Notes: generated from the sequence alone by a model not told the origin. A stretch of 64,000 nucleotides of DNA from Vagococcus allomyrinae (GCF_017829975.1 NZ_JAEEGA010000005.1:186001-250000), one strand, 5' to 3'. Counted from the first letter of the stretch, positions 1 to 8,242 are shown. Numbers and translations: made by a program.

Positions 1-30
1 CTAATCTGTCATCATCGTGACAATGGAACG

Positions 31-70
31 AAAAGAACCTGATGTTAATGATACCATCAGGCTCTTTTTT
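31..70. terminator. Bidirectional intrinsic terminator
   Basis: A 7-bp stem (CCTGATG at 38-44, CATCAGG at 55-61) is flanked by an A-run on the left and a T-run on the right, so it can end transcripts from either side. It lies about 75 bp past the stop of the metallophosphatase gene and probably ends that minus-strand transcript. Confidence 0.75.
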
Positions 71-142
71 ACTTTATAGAAAAGTATAACACTTTCTCTA
101 TATCGTAGTTTGGATCCAGCTTCACGCCTCGTTCAGCTTTTC

Positions 143-1042
143 TTAATACTCAATCACTGTCATGCTTTCAGTAAATTCCGCTTTCAAATGTTCTCTACGA
201 AAGCGATTAAAAGCCTCCTTATGATGCTTTAAAATCCCTCGAACTTTCATGGGATTGAAAGAGGTCATCAATTGATTTTCCAGCATAAAATTACGCGTTA
301 ACTGCCATTCATAAAAATAGCCTAAAGGTCGCGCACTGTAAATCGTTCCCCCTAACAATTGATCGGAAAAACGGCGGTGGGTATGACCGAATACTACCTG
401 TTGAATATGATCATACTGATCAAATAGTTGCCCAGTTCCTTCAGAGCCTAGAAAAGCGTTTAATTGATTCCAACGAGCGTATCTTCCTTGTTGGTAGACG
501 ATAAATTCCCGTTTAGGAACAAAATGAGTGGCAATAATCACTTGCTTGTTCATCTCTGCCAATTGGTCCAAAACCAACTGTAGTTGATGTAAAATCACTT
601 CTTGAGTTTTAGGATCAGCTAACTCCCGTTGAATAAAGCGATCATACCAGTACAAATTTTTTGACGCTAAAATTTTGGCCTGATCTTTTTCTAGCGCATA
701 ACTGTAATCATACCAACCATTAAAGGCCAGTAGCACTTGAGAGGCATTTAACGAGATACTTTTGAAATTTAAAAAGTGAGTATCAGGATATGCTTCAATG
801 CCTTGTTCATTGGCTAAATCAGGCATCTCGTGGTTACCAAAATTATATGTTACAGAGATCTGATGGTCTTCGATAAATTTAACCACCCCCCATAAACCTT
901 CCAGTTTATTGGCTGTGTCACCTGCCAAATGAACGTGAGTGATTGCCTTGGCTTGTAATACCTCTACAAGTTGCCTTAATTCATTGTCGCCTAATTGATT
1001 GATGTCTACATGTAAATCACTGAGAATCGCTAATTTGCCCAT
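143..1042 (-). CDS. Calcineurin-like metallophosphoesterase
   Basis: This 299-residue protein carries the full set of metal-binding motifs of the calcineurin-like phosphoesterase fold: SDLH near residue 9, GDT near 40, GNHE, an H in ATHF, and GHTH near the C-terminus. The family hydrolyses phosphomonoesters or diesters with two divalent metals; the substrate cannot be read from sequence. I place the start at the ATG at 1042, because GGAGG lies 6 bases upstream of it and the protein then begins directly with the first beta strand (GKLAILSDLH). A longer reading frame to 1090 lacks a ribosome binding site. No signal peptide is visible, so it is probably cytoplasmic. It follows the kinase gene on the same strand after 152 bp and may have its own promoter. 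Confidence 0.85.
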   Translation of the reverse strand: MGKLAILSDLHVDINQLGDNELRQLVEVLQAKAITHVHLAGDTANKLEGLWGVVKFIEDHQISVTYNFGNHEMPDLANEQGIEAYPDTHFLNFKSISLNASQVLLAFNGWYDYSYALEKDQAKILASKNLYWYDRFIQRELADPKTQEVILHQLQLVLDQLAEMNKQVIIATHFVPKREFIVYQQGRYARWNQLNAFLGSEGTGQLFDQYDHIQQVVFGHTHRRFSDQLLGGTIYSARPLGYFYEWQLTRNFMLENQLMTSFNPMKVRGILKHHKEAFNRFRREHLKAEFTESMTVIEY

Positions 1043-1194
1043 TGTCACCCTCCACTGTCCAGTATAACTTAAAGAAGTTATGAGGAACACTGATTCGCCT
1101 AAAATAACGAAAACTTCTCAATCATATCAAAAAACCACGTTAACATTGCTGGAAACGTGGCTTCTTGGATATAAGAATGCTTTTTTTCAAAATA

Positions 1195-1836
1195 TTAGTC
1201 TGTCCCAATGATCGTTGCCAACTCAGCTAGTAGTTGGCTATAATCTACTTTAGAAAAATCCGTCACATCCACTTCAAATAGTCTCCCTAAAGCAAAGGTT
1301 TCATATCCTCTAGTCGTGCATCGAAGAAGGAAGTTTTCATATGATAACAGATTGTCAGCTTGTTCCCGCTCAACAGTCATCCCTTTATGATACTGGGTTA
1401 AAATATGACCTAAATGTCGATCTTCAGCTAAATCTCTCTTTTTTTGTCTTTCAAATAGCCGATCTAACTCTGCGACTAAGCGAATCGTCACTAGTTGGTA
1501 ATGATAATGACTGGCTAGCAATTTAAGCGTCTCTCGTTGTTTGTTACTAAAAGGATAATCGGATATCACACTGTTTTGTTCGTGACATAGTCGTTCTATT
1601 TCTGCATAATACTCTTTCCAACTCTTCCTAATTAGCCTCTCCTTTTCCTCCAAGTTATTAAAACCAAATTGATCCCAATTTTGCTCTTTAAACTCATCAG
1701 GAGAGACTAACTTCATATGGGGAAACGATTTTAACAACATTTCCGCTAAAAAAGTCTTCCCTGTACCAGGGTAGCCGGCTAATAATATAATTGTCTTTTG
1801 CACGAAGTCACTCAGTCCTTTATATGCGTAATTCAA
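1195..1836 (-). CDS. P-loop kinase-like ATPase of unknown substrate
   Basis: A 213-residue protein with a Walker A motif (GYPGTGKT) near residues 21-28, followed by a segment (SPDEF) typical of AAA_33-type small-molecule or nucleic-acid kinases. The C-terminal half is rich in charged helices and resembles the lid of such kinases. Its start lies inside the end of the upstream GntR-family regulator gene (17-bp overlap), so translation is probably coupled to it. As the last gene of the sugar operon it could phosphorylate a sugar or an intermediate. That is only an inference from position; polynucleotide-kinase or zeta-toxin-like activity is not excluded. The product has no signal peptide. Confidence 0.75.
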   Translation of the reverse strand: MNYAYKGLSDFVQKTIILLAGYPGTGKTFLAEMLLKSFPHMKLVSPDEFKEQNWDQFGFNNLEEKERLIRKSWKEYYAEIERLCHEQNSVISDYPFSNKQRETLKLLASHYHYQLVTIRLVAELDRLFERQKKRDLAEDRHLGHILTQYHKGMTVEREQADNLLSYENFLLRCTTRGYETFALGRLFEVDVTDFSKVDYSQLLAELATIIGTD

Positions 1837-2545
1837 TTTCTAAGTTATATTTATTGGCTAGATAATACGTATCTACGTACTCTCTTGGAATATTACCAGT
1901 ATCAAAGGATACTCTCTTAATATGTAATAAAGGAAAACCTAGAGGCACTTGCAACAATTGAGAGATCTCTTCGTTGGCAACCATTGAAAATATTTCTTGT
2001 CTGGCGTATGACCACTGAATGTTATAGGTCTTATCTAAAAAAACACGCAATGATTCTTTTGAAAAGTCCCTTGTTAACATATCGGGAACGTAATCTTTTT
2101 CAAAATAATTTATTTCTAAATAAGCGGGTTCTCCATTGCCATATCTGACACGACGCAGACAAATTAAATCGACATTTTCTTCTACTTTTAACCGCTCTGC
2201 GATTATTTTAGATGCTGGTTTTATCCCAAATTCAACGGTTCGCTTTTCAGCATTATCATGAATACTTTTGCGCGAGTAATTAACGACTCTTTGCGGTGAA
2301 TGTTTAGGATGGGTTGAGATGACCACCGTTCCACGACCTCTTTGTTTCTTCACAAAGCCATCATTAGCTAACATCTCCATTGCTTTTCTAGCTGTTGATC
2401 GGCTAATTTGGTAAGTCTTCATTAATTCACTCTCTGAAGGTATACACTCTCCAATAGCAAAATTTCTATTAATGATTCCTTGAAACAAACGATCATACAC
2501 TTGATAGTATAATTGTTCTCTACCATTAAAATCTAACGTTGTCAT
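1820..2545 (-). CDS. GntR-family transcriptional regulator, HutC/UTRA subfamily
   Basis: A 241-residue regulator. An N-terminal winged helix-turn-helix (about residues 10-75) contains the characteristic GntR stretch with IPSESELMKTYQISRSTAR. It is followed by a UTRA ligand-binding domain (about 95-235), as in repressors that sense sugar phosphates or amino acids. It sits inside the sugar PTS operon, downstream of the dehydrogenase (25-bp gap) and overlapping the kinase gene. It therefore probably responds to an intermediate of the same pathway and could autoregulate. The operon also has a divergent RpiR-type regulator at its other end, so two sensors appear to watch one pathway. The family is certain; the effector is unknown. 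Confidence 0.9.
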   Translation of the reverse strand: MTTLDFNGREQLYYQVYDRLFQGIINRNFAIGECIPSESELMKTYQISRSTARKAMEMLANDGFVKKQRGRGTVVISTHPKHSPQRVVNYSRKSIHDNAEKRTVEFGIKPASKIIAERLKVEENVDLICLRRVRYGNGEPAYLEINYFEKDYVPDMLTRDFSKESLRVFLDKTYNIQWSYARQEIFSMVANEEISQLLQVPLGFPLLHIKRVSFDTGNIPREYVDTYYLANKYNLEIELRI

Positions 2546-2569
2546 CCCGCTCGCCCCTTTTCCTCAAAG

Positions 2570-3340
2570 TTACTCCATCCACTCTCCACCAGCAAGATTA
2601 ATCGACTGCCCAGTTAAGTAGCTAGATTTGTCTGTTAATAAAAAAATAGCCGAATGAACAACATCTTGCAGATCGACTAGACGCTGCATTGGCACGTTTG
2701 CTTTAAAATAATCCATCACTTTGTCTGGCTCAATTCCTCGTTTTTGCCCATATTGATACTTAAGCTTTTCCCACATTTCCGTCTGCACAATACCAGGACA
2801 AATTGAATTAACGCGAATATTTTGATCCGCAAACTCTTTAGCAATTGATTGTGTTAGCCCCTGTACACCAAACTTGCTAGCACAATATATCGTCTGCCAT
2901 GAGCTTGCTTTTTTTCCTGATAATGACGACATATTTAAAATCTCACCTCCGCCATGTTGGAGCATATGAGTGACAGCCACCTGACAACATAAAAAAGTCG
3001 CCTTTAAGTTAACATTCATCGTCAATTCCCACAGTTCTTCACTGCTTTCTAAAAAGGGAACCATCTCTGACACACCTGCAGAGTTTACAAAAGAGGTTAA
3101 CGGACCGAATGCGTCTTCCACCTGATTAACAGCTATTTCAACTGCTGTTTTTGATGTGACATCTACTTGATGATACACGGCGCTCTTCCCTAACTTTTTA
3201 GCTAAAGCTAGCCCTTTCTCTTCAGCTATATCCAAAATGCCAACCTTGGCTCCTTGTTCCACAAATGCTTCTGCCATAGCAGCCCCCATGCCGCTACTTC
3301 CGCCCGTCACCACAATAACTTTACCTGTCATTTCATTCAT
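2570..3340 (-). CDS. Short-chain dehydrogenase, likely hexitol-phosphate dehydrogenase (SorF-like)
   Basis: A 256-residue classical SDR oxidoreductase. It shows the cofactor motif TGGSSGMG near residue 12, an NSAG variant of the NNAG structural motif, and the catalytic Ser plus YxxxK (YCASK) near 155. D at the end of beta-2 (GILDIAEE) suggests NAD(H) preference. In L-sorbose operons of lactobacilli an SDR, sorbitol-6-phosphate dehydrogenase, oxidises glucitol-6-phosphate to fructose-6-phosphate beside a mannose-family PTS and a class II aldolase. The same combination here supports that role, but substrate assignment is an inference. The gene follows the IIB gene after 18 bp. A GGAGG-type site lies about 12 bases before the first ATG, and a second ATG three codons later is possible. 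Confidence 0.8.
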   Translation of the reverse strand: MNEMTGKVIVVTGGSSGMGAAMAEAFVEQGAKVGILDIAEEKGLALAKKLGKSAVYHQVDVTSKTAVEIAVNQVEDAFGPLTSFVNSAGVSEMVPFLESSEELWELTMNVNLKATFLCCQVAVTHMLQHGGGEILNMSSLSGKKASSWQTIYCASKFGVQGLTQSIAKEFADQNIRVNSICPGIVQTEMWEKLKYQYGQKRGIEPDKVMDYFKANVPMQRLVDLQDVVHSAIFLLTDKSSYLTGQSINLAGGEWME

Positions 3341-3358
3341 CTTTATTTTTCACTCCTC

Positions 3359-3829
3359 CTATAAAAACTTGGCAATTCCAACCGCTTTATCTTGAGGCAT
3401 GACTTGAATGTAGACATTGATATTCTTTTCCAAGAGCGACCTAAACTGATTATTCTCTGCCAAACTTGTGGAAATATTTTTATACAAAACACTGCGATTC
3501 TGCTTGGTTCCCATGCCTCCGACGTCAATTTCCTCAAGTTTAATACCGTTATCCAACAAATAACACAACGCTTCTGGCTCTTTAACTAACAGAATGGTCG
3601 GTTCGTCCAATTCTTGAGAGAAAAATTGAACCCCTTCTTCTTTAGTAAAAATCCCGATAGCAATATCTTCCGGCGTTGCCATTTCCAACACTTCTACCAT
3701 ATAATCATCCTTTGCCGTTCCGTCGTCTACAATGACAACCTGAGTGGCACCTTTATTTTTGATCCAAGCAGTCATGACTTGACCATGGATTAATCTGTCA
3801 TCGATTCTTGTTAACACTAAGTTTTGCAC
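3359..3829 (-). CDS. PTS mannose/fructose/sorbose family IIB component
   Basis: A 156-residue cytoplasmic phosphocarrier. The family signature RIDDRLIHGQV lies at the extreme N-terminus; its His (residue 15) accepts phosphate from IIA and passes it to the incoming sugar. I choose the GTG at 3829, because AAGGAG lies upstream and the protein then starts one strand before the signature as in homologues. An upstream ATG at 3886 would add 19 unrelated residues. The coding sequence overlaps the end of the IIA gene by 32 bp, so the two are translationally coupled. Phosphate flows HPr to IIA to IIB to sugar during uptake through the IIC-IID channel encoded upstream. Confidence 0.92.
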   Translation of the reverse strand: MQNLVLTRIDDRLIHGQVMTAWIKNKGATQVVIVDDGTAKDDYMVEVLEMATPEDIAIGIFTKEEGVQFFSQELDEPTILLVKEPEALCYLLDNGIKLEEIDVGGMGTKQNRSVLYKNISTSLAENNQFRSLLEKNINVYIQVMPQDKAVGIAKFL

Positions 3830-4235
3830 GTTGTTTTTTCTCTCCTTTTTCAAATGATTGTATTTGTATTCCCAAAGTTTGCTCATCTACAGCATGAGCA
3901 CACAAGTCTTCTACATTTTTCCCATTATCCAACGAGCTCTCCAAGGCCAGAGTTAGTAACATAGGGAAATTCATTCCTGAGATAAGGGTCACGCGATAAT
4001 CTTTGCCTAAATAGAGAGCGCTTTGAAATGGCGTCCCACCTGCAATGTCCGCTAAGATAATCGTTTCATGAGTCTTATCTAATTGATTTGCTAACTTATC
4101 TCGATAGTCTTCTGGTGCTTCTCCTGGTAATAAGGGAACAGCTTTAACACCAAAATCACTGCCACCTACCATTTTCAAGGTCTCTAGTAGGCCTTCACAA
4201 AAAGAGCCATGACTCACTATCACCACTTTAACCAT
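3798..4235 (-). CDS. PTS mannose/fructose/sorbose family IIA component
   Basis: A 145-residue IIA domain protein of the EIIA-Man fold. The N-terminus reads VVIVSHGSF, in which His9 is the residue phosphorylated by HPr. The middle contains the conserved ADIAGGTPF and the typical SGMNFPMLL segment. The start at 4235 has GGAGG exactly 6 bases upstream. An earlier ATG at 4241 abuts the GGAGG, and one at 4295 lies inside the tandem-repeat leader, so both are unlikely. The ribosome binding site is the 3' end of the last copy of the 64-bp repeat, which places translation of this gene directly under whatever that repeat does. The end overlaps the IIB start. Confidence 0.92.
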   Translation of the reverse strand: MVKVVIVSHGSFCEGLLETLKMVGGSDFGVKAVPLLPGEAPEDYRDKLANQLDKTHETIILADIAGGTPFQSALYLGKDYRVTLISGMNFPMLLTLALESSLDNGKNVEDLCAHAVDEQTLGIQIQSFEKGEKKQRAKLSVNKNR

Positions 4236-4241
4236 GCTCAT

Positions 4242-4460
4242 CCTCCTTTTTCTTTGAGGTCCGGTCTCCGCTATTGCTAAATGCTCAAGCATCAAGCATA
4301 GAGGGCCTCCTTTTTCTTTGAGGTCCGGTCTCCGCTATTGCTAAATGCTCAAGCATCAAGCATAGAGGGCCTCCTTTTTCTTTGAGGTCCAGTCTCCGCT
4401 ATTGCTAAATGCTCAAGCCTTAAGCATAGAGGGCCTCCTTTTTCTTTAAGGGCCGGTCTC
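4242..4460 (-). repeat. Three tandem 64-bp repeats plus a partial fourth, hairpin-forming
   Basis: The unit repeats with an exact 64-bp period; the CCTCC block recurs at 4242, 4306, 4370 and 4434. The first two units are identical at almost every base, the third has a few changes, and the fourth breaks off after about 25 bp. On the sense (minus) strand each unit ends in AAGGAGG and contains a stem CTATGCT/AGCAATAG enclosing an inner hairpin ATGCT-TG-AGCAT. After each internal GGAGG, with 6-base spacing, comes a four-codon reading frame: Met-Leu-Asp-Ala-stop twice and Met-Leu-Lys-Ala-stop once. It lies between the IIC-IID and IIA genes. It may tune or process the mRNA; function is not known. 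A related single element is at 30697-30767. Confidence 0.85.
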
Positions 4461-4469
4461 TTTATGCGG

Positions 4470-6128
4470 TTAACCTGAAAATCCTAGAATTCCCAAATAA
4501 TAGCCTAGTATACCGAAAATAAAAATCGCCAAAATTATCCAAACCGTGTTAATTTTTTTCTTAAGCATTGCTAGCACTAACAATGTAATTCCCAATGGAA
4601 TTAAACCAGGAATCAATGAATCTAACACTTCTTGAAAACTAGTTGCTCCTTCCCCAATCCGAAAGGTTAGTGGTGTATTAACGGTAACTCGTGTTGCAGC
4701 TAAAGCACCAACAACCATTAATCCTACAATACTAAAAGCATTGACAATATTATCGATAGTTCCGTCTTTAAGTATTTGTAATAGGGAAGATTTCCCTTGT
4801 TTGTACCCTGTCATAAACATTAGATAGCCACATCCAAAAATAAGAGCTTCGAAAACAACAAAAGACAAGATCGGCCCTAAATAACTTCCTTCTAGGGCCA
4901 TGGAACAACCAATCCCAAACAGAATTGGAAATAAAATTCCTTGCATCACCGTATCACCTATCCCGGCTACAGGTCCCATTAAACCAGTTCGTACAGCGTT
5001 GATGTCTTCTGCACTTACCTCCTCCTCATTTGCTCTGGCTTCTTCCATCGAACAGGCGATACCGTTTACAATTGGGCCAATTGTAAATACTTCCGAATTA
5101 TAAAAGACCATGTACTTCTTAAGCTCTGCTACTCGTCGTTCATTGGTATCATACAACTCTCGAATGGGAGTAATCATCAAGTTCGCAATTCCCAACGCTT
5201 GCATTCGTTCATAATTGTAACAAGACTCCGTACTGGTGGTCCATAGCCAGGTTTTGACTAATGTGGCTTTCGACAACTTCTTGTCGTTTGGGTTAACTCG
5301 GAGCACCTCCTCATTAACAGAGGACACATCATCCGTCATTGTTACCTTATGATTGACTGATAACCGCTTGCGCTTTTTAGTTGTTTCTAAGGCCACAGCC
5401 TTACTGCTATCATGAATATAGAGCAAAATGGCAATAATAGCTGAAAAAATTGAAATTGCCATTAAACTAATGCCTGAGTAGACGCTTACGAAAAAACCAG
5501 CAAAAAACCATGGAATTAAACGATTTTTACCTAAATAGTTCAACAGCATCGCGATTCCTAGAGCCGGCATTATGCCTCCTACCACTTGTAACGCGTTAAT
5601 TATGCTATCAGGAACAGTCTCAACTAGTATCTTAGCCCAAGTACCACCTGAGGTCACTAGCAAAAATGCTGGGATGCCATACAGAATAAACGCCATACAA
5701 AACGAAGGTAAAAAGTTCATTAGGCGAACACCTCTAATATTTCCCTCATCAAGTAACTTGCCCGCTCGATGAATCCACGCTGCGTTAACGGTCATATATA
5801 TTTGATTTAAGAGAAGACCAAACATGCTAAATGGAATTGCAAATGTTACCGCCATAGTAGGATCAGCTCCTGATAATATGGTCATAGCTGTCCCAAAAAT
5901 TCCCGCAACGATTGTGTTACTAGGCATTGTCCCACCTGCTGAAATATAACCTAAATAAATCAATTGAATATTAGCACCTGCAAGCATCCCTGTCATCGGA
6001 TCTCCTAATATCACTCCTACTAGCGTTCCTGTCGTTAATGGATAAACTAAACACTTGGTAATTGGTCCAAAAAACCACCATTGCCCCATAGTTGCTAATA
6101 ACGCGACTAGTACTGCCGATATTATCAT
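4470..6128 (-). CDS. PTS mannose/fructose/sorbose family IIC-IID fusion permease
   Basis: This 552-residue protein joins two components that are normally separate. Residues 1 to about 245 are a IIC domain: hydrophobic segments with GDPMTGMLAGANIQL and the GGTMPSN motif. Residues from about 275 are a complete IID domain: KTWLWTTSTESCYNYERMQALG, GLMGPVAGIGDT, then a hydrophobic C-terminus. A charged linker of roughly 40 residues joins them, so this looks like a true fusion and not a lost stop codon. Together they form the membrane channel that receives sugar phosphorylated by IIB. The start at 6128 has GGAGG 7 bases upstream; an ATG at 6143 contains that site within its own codons. The gene follows the dehydrogenase closely. 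Confidence 0.9.
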   Translation of the reverse strand: MIISAVLVALLATMGQWWFFGPITKCLVYPLTTGTLVGVILGDPMTGMLAGANIQLIYLGYISAGGTMPSNTIVAGIFGTAMTILSGADPTMAVTFAIPFSMFGLLLNQIYMTVNAAWIHRAGKLLDEGNIRGVRLMNFLPSFCMAFILYGIPAFLLVTSGGTWAKILVETVPDSIINALQVVGGIMPALGIAMLLNYLGKNRLIPWFFAGFFVSVYSGISLMAISIFSAIIAILLYIHDSSKAVALETTKKRKRLSVNHKVTMTDDVSSVNEEVLRVNPNDKKLSKATLVKTWLWTTSTESCYNYERMQALGIANLMITPIRELYDTNERRVAELKKYMVFYNSEVFTIGPIVNGIACSMEEARANEEEVSAEDINAVRTGLMGPVAGIGDTVMQGILFPILFGIGCSMALEGSYLGPILSFVVFEALIFGCGYLMFMTGYKQGKSSLLQILKDGTIDNIVNAFSIVGLMVVGALAATRVTVNTPLTFRIGEGATSFQEVLDSLIPGLIPLGITLLVLAMLKKKINTVWIILAIFIFGILGYYLGILGFSG

Positions 6129-6145
6129 TTTTATTCCTCCCATAT

Positions 6146-7150
6146 CTAATATTCTTTACTTAAATAAACCATCACTTTTCCTTTTCTTGAATAGACTAAA
6201 TTTTTCAGTTCATCACCGATGTCTTCTAAACTTAACTCAGCACTAATTATTTTTTGAGTATCGATCATACCACTTTCCAACAGCTTAACAGCTCGTTCTG
6301 ATGTATGAGGATTCAGATAAGAAGTAAAGATAGACAACTCTTTCGTATAGGCATCAAACTGATTGAACGTAATCGGCTGCGCGGGGTCACCTAAACCAAA
6401 TAGCAACACCTTGCCATTTTTTCCAGCTATTTGGATCGCTTGCTCCATCGTGGCTTTCCCTCCAATACACTCAATCACATAATCCACATTAATTCCTTGG
6501 CTAATGTCCTCAATCTCCTCTGAAGTAACAGCTTGTGTGGCACCCAATTGCAAGGCCAGTTTTCTTTTTTCAGATTCTCTTTCAACCACAATAATCTTTG
6601 CGACTCCTGAATGCCGAATGAGCTGTAACATCAACGAACCGATTGATCCCATTCCATACATAACGACCGTTTTCCCACTCTTAAGCGAAATCAAGTCCAA
6701 ACCATGGATAACACAAGATAACGGTTCAACAAAAGCCGCAGCTTTCAAATCAAGTGACTGAGAAACGTGATAGACATTTTGTTCAGGCGGGCAAACAAAT
6801 TCCGCAAACCCTTTAGCAACGCCATGTCTAATTAAGCAAAAATTGGGATACCCTTGCTGACACCAGGTACACTTTCCACAACCATAACTGGGATCACAGG
6901 CAACTCGATCACCCGGTTTAAAATTAACACAGTCTGGTCCGACTGCTACTACAATTCCAGAACATTCATGACCCAAAATAATTGGTGGCACTACTAGACT
7001 GGCTCCGTTTTTCCCTTGAAACTTATGCACATCTGTTCCACATAGACCACACCATGCTACTTTAATTTTGACCTCATCGCCTTGTGGTTCTTTGTCAGGT
7101 ATTTCTCTCACTTCGTATGTTTGATTACCGATATAAAATCCTGCCTTCAC
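6146..7150 (-). CDS. Zinc-dependent medium-chain dehydrogenase, possible L-sorbose-1-phosphate reductase (SorE-like)
   Basis: A 334-residue MDR-superfamily enzyme. It has the catalytic zinc site (CGLCGTDVHK and GHE), the four-cysteine structural zinc lobe (CGKCTWCQQGYPNFC) and a Rossmann segment (YGMGSIGSL). Relatives act on polyols and their phosphates (sorbitol, galactitol-1-phosphate, threonine, L-sorbose-1-phosphate). With a sorbose-family PTS, an SDR and an aldolase in the same operon, reduction of L-sorbose-1-phosphate is a reasonable guess, not a proven one. I prefer the GTG at 7150, with GAGG 8 bases upstream and a protein beginning KAGFYIG; a GTG at 7159 is the alternative. The gene begins within about 10 bp of the end of the aldolase gene. 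Confidence 0.85.
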   Translation of the reverse strand: MKAGFYIGNQTYEVREIPDKEPQGDEVKIKVAWCGLCGTDVHKFQGKNGASLVVPPIILGHECSGIVVAVGPDCVNFKPGDRVACDPSYGCGKCTWCQQGYPNFCLIRHGVAKGFAEFVCPPEQNVYHVSQSLDLKAAAFVEPLSCVIHGLDLISLKSGKTVVMYGMGSIGSLMLQLIRHSGVAKIIVVERESEKRKLALQLGATQAVTSEEIEDISQGINVDYVIECIGGKATMEQAIQIAGKNGKVLLFGLGDPAQPITFNQFDAYTKELSIFTSYLNPHTSERAVKLLESGMIDTQKIISAELSLEDIGDELKNLVYSRKGKVMVYLSKEY

Positions 7151-7160
7151 CTTCTTCACC

Positions 7161-8009
7161 TCAATTGCTTAAATTTTTGAATAGCTCCATTTTTCGCTGA
7201 ACCACTTGCTCAATTGTTGCTAAACTAGGCTCTACATTATCCCGATTTGATGTATTCTCTTTGTGAGTGTCATAACATTCTTTCGATTTTCTATTCCAAC
7301 TAACCAATAACTCCGTTCCCACGTTAAATTTTCTAATGCCTAAATCGATAACTCGCCTAACATCCTCCTCTTTAACCCCCGTTCCACCATGAATAACTAG
7401 CGGAATCGCGACTACCTCATTAATTTTTCTTAGTTGTTCGAAATTAACGGCCGTTTTTGACATATATTGACCATGGTTCGTACCAATTGCGACTGCTAGC
7501 GCATCAATGTTGGTTTCCTCGACAAAGATTACTGCGTCTTCAGGATTTGTATAAAATACTTGCTCTTGGCTGACTACGATGCCATCTTCAGTACCACCAA
7601 CCGTTCCTAGTTCCGCTTCAACACTGACACCGTATTCCCTAGCAAAATTAACCACTTGTTTTGTGCCAAGAATGTTTTCCTTAAAGGGTAGCGATGAACC
7701 ATCATACATGACCGAACTATAGCCAGCTCTAATAGCTTTTCTAATCTCTGCAAAATCTTTAGCATGGTCCAAGTGTAAAACAAGATCAACGCCCAATTCT
7801 TCCGACATTGACTTGCATACTGCAACCAGATTTTTATGTCCTACATAATTAGCAGTTCCGCAACTTGTTTGAATGATAACAGGAGTCTTTTGCTTCTCAG
7901 CTGCTCTGATAATAGCTGGTAACATTTCTAAGTTGTGCGTGTTAAATGCTCCAATCGCCATGTTAAGTGCAGTTGCTTCTGTTAGAACTTCTTTTAGTGT
8001 TACATACAT
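7161..8009 (-). CDS. Class II fructose/tagatose-bisphosphate aldolase (KbaY/GatY/SorG type)
   Basis: A 282-residue class II aldolase. It contains LHLDHAKD, whose Asp and His are the catalytic acid and a zinc ligand; VEAELGTVGGTEDG; NHGQY; and VIHGGTG. These are the hallmarks of zinc-dependent ketose-bisphosphate aldolases. The length (about 280) and these motifs fit the tagatose-1,6-bisphosphate or fructose-1,6-bisphosphate aldolases found in sugar and sugar-alcohol operons. It is the first gene of the minus-strand sugar operon and should make the final cleavage to triose phosphates. The divergent RpiR-family gene starts 233 bp away, with a palindromic operator candidate between. Sequence alone does not separate fructose from tagatose specificity. 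Confidence 0.88.
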   Translation of the reverse strand: MYVTLKEVLTEATALNMAIGAFNTHNLEMLPAIIRAAEKQKTPVIIQTSCGTANYVGHKNLVAVCKSMSEELGVDLVLHLDHAKDFAEIRKAIRAGYSSVMYDGSSLPFKENILGTKQVVNFAREYGVSVEAELGTVGGTEDGIVVSQEQVFYTNPEDAVIFVEETNIDALAVAIGTNHGQYMSKTAVNFEQLRKINEVVAIPLVIHGGTGVKEEDVRRVIDLGIRKFNVGTELLVSWNRKSKECYDTHKENTSNRDNVEPSLATIEQVVQRKMELFKNLSN

Positions 8010-8082
8010 AAATTCTTCCTCCTAAAAACATTCGATAAAATTTTCGGCGATTGACGATGTCGGGTAGCGCTCCCACAACATT

Positions 8083-8115
8083 GGTTATCGTAATATACGT
8101 ATATTTGCCTTAACC
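8083..8115. promoter_or_regulatory. Palindromic operator candidate between sugar operon and its divergent regulator
   Basis: A perfect 14-bp palindrome AATATACGTATATT (8092-8105) is flanked by an outer inverted pair GGTTA (8083-8087) and TAACC (8111-8115). It lies about midway between the divergent RpiR-type gene and the aldolase gene. RpiR-family proteins bind palindromes of this size, so it is a candidate site for the divergent regulator; binding is an inference. A second inverted pair, TGTCGGG at 8059 and CCCGACA at 8168, brackets the region. Confidence 0.5.
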
Positions 8116-8242
8116 ACATGATAGCTCACTAAAATCGCAAAATCTATCCTTCTAAAGTGAAAACCTTCCCGACATTTTCCCGGTTTTCTTCATCCTTGAA
8201 AACCTATTCATGATATTATAGACATAATACAAGGAGGTTATT

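Noticed and set aside
3830-3886. Longer N-terminus for the IIB protein from an ATG at 3886
   Set aside because: Adds 19 residues foreign to the family and has no ribosome binding site; the GTG at 3829 has one.
4242-4460. CRISPR array
   Set aside because: The 64-bp units are contiguous with no unique spacers, and no cas genes are near.
8010-8242. Sigma-54 promoter or catabolite (cre) site in front of the sugar operon
   Set aside because: No TTGGCAC-N5-TTGC pattern, no LevR-type activator gene, and no sequence matching the cre consensus with the central CG in the right place.
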